This document shows, piece after piece, positions 7,150 through 14,317 of a DNA stretch of 64,000 bases. The number at the start of each line of letters is the position of its first letter. The stretch's first letter is position 1. The position numbers were made by a program, and so were the translations under genes. The notes below the pieces were generated by a model. It made no database searches and was not told the origin of the DNA. It saw nothing but the letters and a program-made list of their open reading frames with translations. This DNA comes from Streptomyces sp. NBRC 110035 (GTDB taxonomy: Bacteria; Actinomycetota; Actinomycetes; Streptomycetales; Streptomycetaceae): assembly GCF_000829695.1 (NCBI RefSeq), contig NZ_BBNN01000015.1, forward strand, positions 523,632 to 587,631. The letters are read 5' to 3'.

Positions 7150-9480
7150 GTGCGCGCGTTGCTCTTCGCCGGGCAGGGCAGCCAACGCCGGGGGATGGGA
7201 GCCGACCTCTTCGACGCCTTCCCCGACCACTGCGCTCTCGCCGACGACGTCCTCGGCTACTCGATCCGGGAGCTGTGCCTGGGCGACGACGACAGACTGC
7301 GGCTCACCCGCTATGCCCAGCCCGCGCTGTTCACCGTCCACGCGCTCACGTATCTGGCGCAGCGTGCCGAAAGGGGAGAGCCCGACCTGGTCGCCGGGCA
7401 CAGCCTCGGCGAACTCAACGCGCTGATGGTGGCCGGAGTCCTGGACTTCGCTACGGGACTGCGCCTGGTCGCGGAGCGTGGCCGGCTCATGGGCGAGGCC
7501 GACGGCGGCTCCATGGCCGCGGTCGTCGGCGCCGGTCTCGCCGAGGTGGAACGCGTGCTTGCCGACTCGGGCCGGGACGACGTCGAGGTGGCCAACGACA
7601 ACTCGGCGACGCAGGTGGTGATCTCCGGCGCCCCTGCCGGTGTGTCGGAGGTCTCCCGCCTGCTGAGCGGGGGAAATCCGGCGCTCCGGTGCGTGCCGCT
7701 GCCGGTCAGCGCCGCGTTCCACTCCCGGGACATGGCGTCGGCGGCGCAGCGGTTCGCGGACGTGCTGGCCGAGGCGCAGCTGGCGCCCCCGAAGCTGCCG
7801 GTGATCGCGAACGTGACGGCCGCGCCGTACCCGCCCGCAGAGCCCGTGGCGGCGCTGCTCGGCCGCCAGATCCGGTCCCGGGTCCGCTGGCGGGAGACGA
7901 TGGACCGTCTGCTGGACGTCGGGGTCGACGAGGTGTGGGAGATCGGCCGCGGCCGGACGCTCACCGGTTTCTGGCGCGAGGCCGACGCAGCCCGCCGGCA
8001 ACCCGCCGGAGGGGGGCGACCGAGTCCCCGTACCACTGCGGCACCTGTCGGCCATGCGACGGTCCAGCCGTCGCAGCCCGTCGTTTCCGCGACCCCGCCG
8101 GCCGACTCCGTGGCCGCGCATCCCGCGCCGGCGGGGCGGCGAGCCGGCACCGCCCTCGGGTCGGCCCGGTTCCGTGAGGTCTACCGCACCCGCCACGCCT
8201 ATGTCGCGGGGTCGATGTACCAAGGCATCGCCTCCACCAACATGGTGATCCAAATGGCGCGGGCCGGCTTGTTCGGCTTCTTCGGCACCGGGGGACTGTC
8301 TCTCGCCCGGATACGGGAGGCGCTGGACGACATCGGACGACGGCTGCCGTCCGGTGCCGGGTACGGCATGAACCTGCTGCACGACATGACCGACAGCGTG
8401 CTGGAACGCGCCACGGTCGAGCTGTACTTGGAGCGCGGCGTGCGGTACGTCGAGGCTGCGGCGTTCACCCGGGTCACCGCGCCGCTGGTGCTGTTCCGGG
8501 CCAGGGGCGCACATCTCGACGGGGCCGGCCGGCCGGCGGCGGTCAACCAGGTGCTCGCCAAGGTGTCCCGGCCGGAGGTGGCGCGGCAGTTCCTGGCCCC
8601 GCCGCCGCCGGAGCTGCTCGCCCGGCTGCTCGCCGAGGGCGCGTTGACCGGCGAGGAGGCGGCGGTCGCCGCCCGGCTGCCGGTCGCGTCCGACCTCTGC
8701 GTGGAGTCCGATTCGGGCGGGCACACCGACGGCGGAGTCGTGCTCGCCCTGATTCCCACCCTGCTGCGGCTGCGGGAGAGCCTCTCCGCGTCGGCGGGCG
8801 GGGAACCGGTACGGGTCGGCGCGGCGGGAGGCATCGGCACCCCGGAGGCGGTGGCGGCCTGTTTCCTGCTCGGCGCGGACTTCGTCCTCACCGGCAGCGT
8901 CAACCAGTGCAGCCCGCAGGCCGGCACCTCCGACGCGGTGAAGGACCTGCTGGCCGGACTCGACGTGCAGGACGTCACGTACGCCCCCGCCGGTGACCTG
9001 TTCGAGATCGGCTCCCGGGTGCAGGTGGTACGGAGGGGCACGATGTTCGCCGCCCGCGCCAACCAGCTCTACGAGCTCTACCGCAGACACCACCGGCTGG
9101 AGGACATCGACAGCAGGACGCTCGCCACCCTCGAACGCACCTGCTTCCGCAGGCCGTTGGCTGAGGTGTGGGAGCAGACCGGCCGGTACTACCGGGACAC
9201 CGGCCGACCGGAGATCGCCCGCGACGCCGAGCGGGACGCGAAACGGCGTATGGCGCTCGTCTTCAAGTGGTACTTCGCCGAATCGTCACGGGCTGCGCTG
9301 GACGGCGCGAAGGACAACGCGGCCAACTTCCAGATCCACTGCGGCCCCGCGATGGGCGCCTTCAACCGTCTGGTCGAGGGGACCGCGCTGGAGTCGTGGC
9401 GGCGGCGCGACGTAGACGCCGTGGCCGACCTGCTGATGACCGGTGCCGCGGAAGTCCTCGCCGCCGCCCGCGTCCGCTGA
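7150..9480 (+). CDS. trans-acting acyltransferase-enoylreductase didomain protein (AT-ER)
   Basis: The protein supplies extender units to the AT-less PKS modules. Residues 1 to about 290 are a FabD-like malonyl transferase: FAGQGSQ at the start, GHSLGE with nucleophile Ser85, and SAAFHS, whose AFHS pattern is of the malonyl type. After a Pro/Ala linker (about 285-335), residues 336-767 form a PfaD/FabK-like flavin enoylreductase (ASTNMVIQMARAGLFGFFGTGG, ESDSGGHTD, GAAGGIGTPEA, GADFVLTGSVNQ, ANQLYELY). The AT-ER fusion matches the organisation of LnmG of leinamycin and other trans-AT clusters. I take GTG 7150, which reads directly into RALLFAGQGSQ four bases after the upstream stop, over the ATG at 7084 that overlaps the previous gene. 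No other AT is seen in the window, so this one should serve every module. Confidence 0.93.
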   Translation: MRALLFAGQGSQRRGMGADLFDAFPDHCALADDVLGYSIRELCLGDDDRLRLTRYAQPALFTVHALTYLAQRAERGEPDLVAGHSLGELNALMVAGVLDFATGLRLVAERGRLMGEADGGSMAAVVGAGLAEVERVLADSGRDDVEVANDNSATQVVISGAPAGVSEVSRLLSGGNPALRCVPLPVSAAFHSRDMASAAQRFADVLAEAQLAPPKLPVIANVTAAPYPPAEPVAALLGRQIRSRVRWRETMDRLLDVGVDEVWEIGRGRTLTGFWREADAARRQPAGGGRPSPRTTAAPVGHATVQPSQPVVSATPPADSVAAHPAPAGRRAGTALGSARFREVYRTRHAYVAGSMYQGIASTNMVIQMARAGLFGFFGTGGLSLARIREALDDIGRRLPSGAGYGMNLLHDMTDSVLERATVELYLERGVRYVEAAAFTRVTAPLVLFRARGAHLDGAGRPAAVNQVLAKVSRPEVARQFLAPPPPELLARLLAEGALTGEEAAVAARLPVASDLCVESDSGGHTDGGVVLALIPTLLRLRESLSASAGGEPVRVGAAGGIGTPEAVAACFLLGADFVLTGSVNQCSPQAGTSDAVKDLLAGLDVQDVTYAPAGDLFEIGSRVQVVRRGTMFAARANQLYELYRRHHRLEDIDSRTLATLERTCFRRPLAEVWEQTGRYYRDTGRPEIARDAERDAKRRMALVFKWYFAESSRAALDGAKDNAANFQIHCGPAMGAFNRLVEGTALESWRRRDVDAVADLLMTGAAEVLAAARVR

Positions 9481-9514
9481 TTCACCCACCACCCCCGAGT
9501 GAAGGGACCCACCG

Positions 9515-10438
9515 ATGAACGCCTTCCCGCCCGCCGCGGCAACCGCCCAGCACCAGGTGCGCACGCCCCCGGACAAGACCCTCGACACCGCCTCGGCCGA
9601 AGTCGTGCTGTGGCGCTCCGCGCAGATCCGGGCCGGTCACGGCCCCCGCGCCCGCGCCGCCACCCGGGCCCTGGCGGAGGACTTCAACGAGCGGAACGAG
9701 GGCATCGCCACCGCACTCAGCTTCGAGGACGCCTTCGGCACCCGGGGCCGCCTGCACTGGCTGATCCACCTGCGCTCCCTGGGGGACTACACCGCGCTGA
9801 CCCAGCGCGGAGCCGACCGAGGGAGCGGTGTCTTCGGGCGCGACGCCGGCGAGGACGACGGCTGGGAGGAGCTGTTCGAGGCGGGCAGCGTGCGGGAGAC
9901 CGTCCTGCTGCCGCACCGCTGGGGCATCTTCGGCACCGCCACCGAGGCGATGGCGCAGCAGGAGACGACGCGGCAGGACCTGAACCCGGTCGAGACGGTG
10001 GACGGCCGGGCCCGGTTCCAACTGTTGCCGGCCGCGCGGCAGAGCTCGCTGCCCCTCGAGAGCCTGCTCACCAGCGCGTCGTCCGGGCTGCTCATGCACC
10101 GCACCGCCCAGGTGCACTACGCGTACCGGGCGGAGGCCCGGGTGCTCGTCCGGACGCTCGCCGAGACGTACAACCTGAACGCCAAGGGCCGGACCACGGT
10201 CCTGCTGTTCGAGGAGGCGTTCGGGCAGATGGACCGCCTCCACATGTTCATCCACATGGCGGACATCGAGGCATACCAAGAGCTGATGGCGCTGGACGCG
10301 AGCCCGGACCCGAGCGCGCCCCGGGCGTCCTACATCCAGGAGTGGATCTCGCCGGAGCGTGGCGGCGGCACCTGGGACAAGATCGTCATCCAGGACAGCG
10401 CCAGGGACGGTCTGCTGGTGCCCCGGACGTTCGGCTGA
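9515..10438 (+). CDS. conserved protein of unknown function, paralogue 2
   Basis: A 307-residue paralogue of the protein at 6285. The C-terminal halves align closely: LFEEAFGQMDRLHMFIHM here against LYEETFGAMDRLHQLIHL there, and PERGGGTWDKIVIQD ... LLVPRTFG against PEKGGGTGADAFV ... LLVPRQL. The same internal duplication is visible (first unit SFEDAFGTRGRLHWLIHL). The ATG at 9515 has GAAGGGA upstream at normal spacing. It sits directly downstream of the AT-ER gene, as an unknown gene does in the lnm cluster; I cannot confirm homology to that gene. A strong hairpin follows the stop codon and closes this three-gene operon. Two diverged copies on either side of one gene suggest related but distinct roles, possibly as a heteromer. 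Function unknown. Confidence 0.8.
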   Translation: MNAFPPAAATAQHQVRTPPDKTLDTASAEVVLWRSAQIRAGHGPRARAATRALAEDFNERNEGIATALSFEDAFGTRGRLHWLIHLRSLGDYTALTQRGADRGSGVFGRDAGEDDGWEELFEAGSVRETVLLPHRWGIFGTATEAMAQQETTRQDLNPVETVDGRARFQLLPAARQSSLPLESLLTSASSGLLMHRTAQVHYAYRAEARVLVRTLAETYNLNAKGRTTVLLFEEAFGQMDRLHMFIHMADIEAYQELMALDASPDPSAPRASYIQEWISPERGGGTWDKIVIQDSARDGLLVPRTFG

Positions 10439-10453
10439 GCGTCAGACACACGC

Positions 10454-10492
10454 ACGCGTCCCCGCTCCGGGAATCCGGGGCAGGGGACGCGT
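10454..10492 (+). terminator. hairpin terminator of the AT-ER operon
   Basis: Arms ACGCGTCCCC (10454-10463) and GGGGACGCGT (10483-10492) are exact complements, with further CCGG pairing inside the loop. It starts 15 bp after the paralogue 2 stop codon. Confidence 0.7.
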
Positions 10493-10583
10493 ACGTGGGT
10501 GCGCGGGACGGAACCTCATGGGCGGCGGGTCAGGAACCCGCCGGGACCGGTGGGTCCGGACGGCGGTCGGCACCGGACGGCGG

Positions 10584-10946
10584 TCAGGCCATCGCGGTGA
10601 TGCAGAAGGGGTAGCCGACCGGGTCGAGCAGGACTGTCCACTTGCCTTCGCCCGGCTGGTCCTCGGGCTTGGTGGCGCCCAGTTCCAGGAGTTCGGCCTC
10701 GGCCTTGTTCAGGTCCGTGACGCTGAAGTCGATGTGTACGCGATGGGCCGCGTCCGGCCAGGTCGGGGCTTTGAATCCGTCAATCTTGACGAATCCCATA
10801 CGCATGCCGTTCTCGCCTGCCAGATATGCCGCCGACTCGCTGGTGAAGATCTTCTGCCAGTCGGTTGCCCGAGCGTAGAAGTCGGCCAGTGATTCCGGGT
10901 CGGGACAACTCAAGGTGATGGCTCCGGGCTGAGTGATCGCTGCCAT
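10584..10946 (-). CDS. VOC-family protein (possible small-molecule binding/resistance)
   Basis: A 120-residue glyoxalase/bleomycin-resistance-fold protein: GAITLSCPDPESLADFYARA at the N-terminus and HRVHIDFSVTDLNKAEAELL in the middle, ending LLDPVGYPFCI. The ATG at 10946 has GGGTGG upstream on the minus strand. It is not closely similar to the VOC protein at 3856. It is divergent from the PIG-L gene at 11108, across a 161-bp intergenic region. In antibiotic clusters such proteins often bind or modify the product to protect the host; that is only a suggestion here. It converges on the AT-ER operon terminator. Confidence 0.85.
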   Translation of the reverse strand: MAAITQPGAITLSCPDPESLADFYARATDWQKIFTSESAAYLAGENGMRMGFVKIDGFKAPTWPDAAHRVHIDFSVTDLNKAEAELLELGATKPEDQPGEGKWTVLLDPVGYPFCITAMA

Positions 10947-11107
10947 TAATCCACCCTTTCAGGAATGTGGTTGGGGGCCGGGATGCCCGCACGCAGTCTT
11001 CCACGAAGATGCCACGGCGGGAGCCGAACCAACGATCTTCCGGACTACGTCCCACGGCAGCACACTATTGAGCATTCGGCGCCTTTGCCCGGCCGTACCG
11101 TCGGATC
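10947..11107. promoter_or_regulatory. divergent intergenic region between VOC and PIG-L genes
   Basis: These 161 bp must hold promoters for two divergent genes. I see no confident -10/-35 pair and no clear operator repeat. Confidence 0.35.
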
Positions 11108-11818
11108 ATGACGGATAACCTGGAACGTATGCCCGAGGACTGGGAGAACGCGCTCGTACTGGCCGCGCACCCCGACGACGTCGAGTTCGGTTCCGCGGGA
11201 GCGGTCGCGGTGTGGACCCGCAAGGGACACGCCGTGTCCTACCTGCTGGCCACTCGCGGCGAAGCGGGGATCGACAGCATGCCCCCCGCGCGGGCGGCCG
11301 AGGTGCGCGAGACCGAGCAGCGGCAGGCCGCCGCCCAAGTGGGCGTCACTGAAGTGGAGTTCCTCGACCACCCCGATGGCGCGGTGCGCGCCGGCGAGGC
11401 GCTGCGGAGCGGCCTAGTGGCCGCGATCCGCAGGCTGCGCCCGCAGCTCGTAGTCGTCTTCAACCACCATGAGCGCACCGGCACCGGACGGTGGAACGCC
11501 CCCGACCACCGCGAGTTCGGGCGATGCGCGCTGGACGCCGTCATGGACGCCGGGAACCGGTGGATACTGCCGGACGCGGGTGAGCCGTGGTCGGTGAAGT
11601 ACCTCGCCGTGGCGAACTCTCCCCAGCCCACCCACGCCGTGGACATCTCCACCGGCCTGGACGCCGCCGTCGCGTCACTCGGAGCTCACGAGACCTACCT
11701 CGCGAGCCTGGGATACACCCGGGAAGCTGTGCGGCCCGCCGTCAACGGCCAGGCGCAGGCGACCGGCGCGCGCTTCGGGGGGGTGCCTGCGGTGGCGTTC
11801 GAACTGATCCCCTGCTGA
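11108..11818 (+). CDS. PIG-L/LmbE-family deacetylase or thiol-conjugate amidase
   Basis: A 236-residue zinc hydrolase of the PIG-L (LmbE) family: the AAHPDDVEF zinc motif near the N-terminus, HHERTGTGRWNAPDHREFGR in the middle (NAPDH carries the third ligand histidine), and the closing region GGVPAVAFEL. In actinobacteria this family includes MshB and the mycothiol S-conjugate amidases, which turn toxin-mycothiol adducts into mercapturates; LmbE of lincomycin biosynthesis acts on a mycothiol conjugate. For a cluster predicted to make an electrophilic, sulfur-bearing product, either detoxification or sulfur trafficking through mycothiol fits, but the substrate cannot be read from sequence. The start is ambiguous (ATG 11108 or ATG 11138, the latter with a slightly better upstream purine stretch). 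Confidence 0.85.
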   Translation: MTDNLERMPEDWENALVLAAHPDDVEFGSAGAVAVWTRKGHAVSYLLATRGEAGIDSMPPARAAEVRETEQRQAAAQVGVTEVEFLDHPDGAVRAGEALRSGLVAAIRRLRPQLVVVFNHHERTGTGRWNAPDHREFGRCALDAVMDAGNRWILPDAGEPWSVKYLAVANSPQPTHAVDISTGLDAAVASLGAHETYLASLGYTREAVRPAVNGQAQATGARFGGVPAVAFELIPC

Positions 11819-11863
11819 CCGGGTTTCCCCGGCGCCACCGCGGGCCCGGTCCGGTCAGACCGG
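11817..11863. terminator. possible bidirectional terminator between convergent genes
   Basis: GACCGGG (11817-11823) pairs with CCCGGTC (11845-11851), and a second small hairpin CCGGTC-A-GACCGG follows (11851-11863). It lies between the convergent PIG-L and methyltransferase stop codons and overlaps both. Short arms, so weak support. Confidence 0.35.
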
Positions 11864-12604
11864 CTTCTCCGCGGCGGTCAGCCAGCACGACCACGCCTGC
11901 CGCCGCACCCGCTGCGGTTCCGGCAGGGCACGCAGCTGCTCCAGGATCGGCGCGACGACCTCCGCCGCCTGCTCGGGCTCCAGCCGCTGGAGGAACGGCA
12001 CCTGCCGGTTGGTGATCAGCGCGATGAAGGTGTCGGGGTTCATCCCGCTCTCGTACTCCGGCTCCAGGCCTTGCCGGAGCAGCCGCAGCCCGGCCGCCTC
12101 GGCCGCCGCCCGCACCGCGTCGGGCTCGTCGGGGCGGGCCGGCTGCATCGCCTGAACCTGGCGCAAAATAAGCACCAGGTCGTCGGCGTCGGCTACGGGG
12201 TCACCGTGGCGTATCACCACCCGGCCGCCGGGCCGCAGCACCCGCGCCGCCTCGGTCAGCACCGCCGTCATGTCGGCCATCAGGTGCAGCGCGTGCACGT
12301 ACACGACGTTGTCCTGCGAGGCGTCGTCGAACGGAAGCGCCATCCCGTCGCCGATCAGCAGCTCGCCGTCGAAGCGTTTCGCGGCGACGTCGAGCATCGG
12401 CTGGGAGACGTCCACGCCGCGCACCGTGCGCCCCAGAGCGGCCAGGCCGGCCGCCACCACACCGGTTCCCACGCCGACTTCGAGCACCGGGCCGGGGGCG
12501 AGATGCGGTGAGATCGTGGCAGCGGTCATGTGTCCGCGCCCCTCACCTCCGCGAGCCGCGTCGTAGTGGGCGGCGAGCTTGTCGAACTTCACGGAACTGG
12601 TCAT
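11855..12604 (-). CDS. class I SAM-dependent methyltransferase
   Basis: A 249-residue methyltransferase with a standard Rossmann SAM site: motif I LEVGVGTGVVAAGLAA, motif II region VRGVDVSQPML, motif post-I with IGDGMALPFDD, and VLRPGGRVVIRHGD. It resembles the small UbiE/Methyltransf_11 enzymes found as tailoring methylases. The ATG at 12604 follows GAGGAAG; the frame remains open upstream but lacks a family-like sequence there. It lies 76 bp downstream of the alpha/beta hydrolase gene in the same direction, so the two are probably co-transcribed. The substrate is unknown: O-, N- or S-methylation of the pathway product are all possible. Confidence 0.87.
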   Translation of the reverse strand: MTSSVKFDKLAAHYDAARGGEGRGHMTAATISPHLAPGPVLEVGVGTGVVAAGLAALGRTVRGVDVSQPMLDVAAKRFDGELLIGDGMALPFDDASQDNVVYVHALHLMADMTAVLTEAARVLRPGGRVVIRHGDPVADADDLVLILRQVQAMQPARPDEPDAVRAAAEAAGLRLLRQGLEPEYESGMNPDTFIALITNRQVPFLQRLEPEQAAEVVAPILEQLRALPEPQRVRRQAWSCWLTAAEKPV

Positions 12605-12680
12605 GGCGTCACTTCCTCGCGGAATGGGGTCATGCCCTCGTGGGCGTACGTATGGGACGAACTGGACGCCGGAGGCGGGT

Positions 12681-13937
12681 TCACGGGCACGGGGCCCAGC
12701 GGATCTCCGCCGGTCCCGTGGCGAGGGGCGCACCGCCCGACGGGTCGTCGAGAAAGGCTCCGCAGACCGCCGCCACCACCTCGGGGCGGTCGATCATGGT
12801 GTAGTGCGTGGCACCGACGAGCTCACCGTGCCGGCCTGCCAGCAGCGGCATCAGCGCCGCCGGCGGTTCGGGAGCGGCGACCCGGTCGAGGTCCGCGGCC
12901 AGGGACAGCAGCGGCGGCAGGCCCGATGCAGGGCCGGGCAGCGGACGTTGCCACAGCTCGGTCAGCTGACGGCTGTAGCGGACCAGCGCGTCCGGATCCC
13001 GGAACGGGCGGCGCAGTACGGACTCCACGCCCGCCGGGGCACGGGCGAGCACCTCGACGGCCGCGCGCCCCTCGTCGGCGGGCAGCGGCTCGGGCACGGC
13101 GCCGCCGGTGAGCATCCTGAGCGCCCTCTGCGCCCGCCCGGGTCGCGCGGCGACGGAGGCGCACACCGCGCCCAGATCGCGTTCGTAGGCGGAGCAGGCG
13201 TCGCCCGCCGCCCTCGGGTACGAGCCGTGCAGCAGCACCAGCGCCCGGACGGAGGAGGGGCGGCTGTGCGCGTACTCCAGCGCGATCTGGGCCCCCGAGC
13301 ACCACCCGACGACGTCGCACGAGGCCGCCCCTTCGGCGTCCAGTACGGCGTCGATGTCGGTCAAATGGCCGTCGAGCAGCCAGGGTTGTCCCGACGGAGC
13401 GGTTTCCCCGGCGTCCCACATCACCAACCGCCGCCCCGGCAGCAGCCGTTCGGCCAGCGGATGCCAGACCTCGTCGGTATGCCCCAGGGCGGTGAGCAGC
13501 ACCAGCATCGGCCCTCGCCCGCCGACCCGGTAGCGCAGGCGGCGGCCCGCGTGCCGTACCACGCGGCGCTCCAGGGACCGGCCCAGGTGCGCGGCCCGCG
13601 CGGCCCGCAGCGCGCCCTGCCGGTCCTGCCGCTGCCGCCATGCCCGCCACGCGCCGGCCGGGACGTGGCCGGCGGCGCGGCCGGGGTCGACGTCGTCGGT
13701 GTCCTCGTCCGGCCGGGTTCGGCGCCGCCGGTCCAGCAGCTCGTCCACAGCCGTGAACGCCGCCGGATCCGTCGCCGTGAGCGTCACACCGAACGCGTCG
13801 GCCACTGCCTCGGCGGCACCCGTCGGCGGGTCGCCCGCCCGCAGCGGGCGCGTGGCGAAGTAGCCGGGCTCCCGGCGCGTCACCTCCGTGTACGTCCGGT
13901 GCACGGCGCACAGGAACGACTCGATGGTCTCGGGCAT
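12681..13937 (-). CDS. alpha/beta hydrolase with Cys nucleophile and N-terminal extension
   Basis: A 418-residue protein. Residues about 1-130 form an extension I do not recognise (MPETIESFLCAVHRTY...), and about 135-415 an alpha/beta hydrolase: oxyanion-side PMLVLLTALGHTDEVW, nucleophile elbow VVGWCSGAQ and terminal GATHYTMID with the catalytic His. At the elbow the usual Gly-X-Ser-X-Gly is Gly-Trp-Cys-Ser-Gly, which puts Cys213 in the nucleophile position. Cys-nucleophile members of this fold (dienelactone hydrolase, some NRPS thioesterases) are known, so the enzyme may be active as a transferase or a lactone- or thioester-specific hydrolase. It is divergent from the PCP-A pair (129-bp gap) and upstream of the methyltransferase. 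Its role in the pathway is unknown. Confidence 0.8.
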   Translation of the reverse strand: MPETIESFLCAVHRTYTEVTRREPGYFATRPLRAGDPPTGAAEAVADAFGVTLTATDPAAFTAVDELLDRRRRTRPDEDTDDVDPGRAAGHVPAGAWRAWRQRQDRQGALRAARAAHLGRSLERRVVRHAGRRLRYRVGGRGPMLVLLTALGHTDEVWHPLAERLLPGRRLVMWDAGETAPSGQPWLLDGHLTDIDAVLDAEGAASCDVVGWCSGAQIALEYAHSRPSSVRALVLLHGSYPRAAGDACSAYERDLGAVCASVAARPGRAQRALRMLTGGAVPEPLPADEGRAAVEVLARAPAGVESVLRRPFRDPDALVRYSRQLTELWQRPLPGPASGLPPLLSLAADLDRVAAPEPPAALMPLLAGRHGELVGATHYTMIDRPEVVAAVCGAFLDDPSGGAPLATGPAEIRWAPCP

Positions 13938-14066
13938 GGTCCTCCCACTCTCGGCCGCGTTCCGAGCATGATCGGACCTTCTTTGCCATGCCGCTCAGTT
14001 GTGAGCAGCACGGGCAGCCCGGCACCGGTTCGCTGACAGGCTCACCGAGGGAGAGGGCATCTGGAC
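13938..14066. promoter_or_regulatory. divergent promoter region between hydrolase and PCP genes
   Basis: A 129-bp divergent gap containing TCCGA-GCATGA-TCGGA, a small inverted repeat. It should drive both the PCP-A-PKS operon and the hydrolase-methyltransferase pair. No clear core promoter could be assigned. Confidence 0.35.
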
Positions 14067-14312
14067 ATGATCGGGTACGAGACCCTGGAGCAGATACTGC
14101 GGGCTCAACTGCCTGCGCTGGCGCAGGAGGCGGCGGTTCCCAAGGACCTGCCGCTGGCCACCGTCGGGCTGGACTCGGTCGCGGCGGTGGTGCTGATGGA
14201 CACCCTGGAGGACATCCTGGGCGTGACCTTCCCCGACCACACCATCACGCCGACCACGTTCCGCACGCCGGGCACGCTGTGGGCGGTCGTCGGGCAGCTG
14301 GCGAACGGCTGA
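14067..14312 (+). CDS. free-standing peptidyl carrier protein
   Basis: An 81-residue carrier protein with the phosphopantetheine site VGLDSVAAVVLMDTL. It is followed 5 bp later by a free adenylation enzyme, the LnmP/LnmQ pairing that loads the starter amino acid in leinamycin biosynthesis. By analogy it carries the activated starter residue and donates it to the first cyclisation domain of the NRPS at 41732-48817, perhaps via that protein's own N-terminal carrier. The ATG at 14067 has GGGAGAGGG upstream, slightly far. First gene of the likely operon that runs through the giant PKS to 41023. Confidence 0.93.
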   Translation: MIGYETLEQILRAQLPALAQEAAVPKDLPLATVGLDSVAAVVLMDTLEDILGVTFPDHTITPTTFRTPGTLWAVVGQLANG

Positions 14313-14317
14313 CCGGG

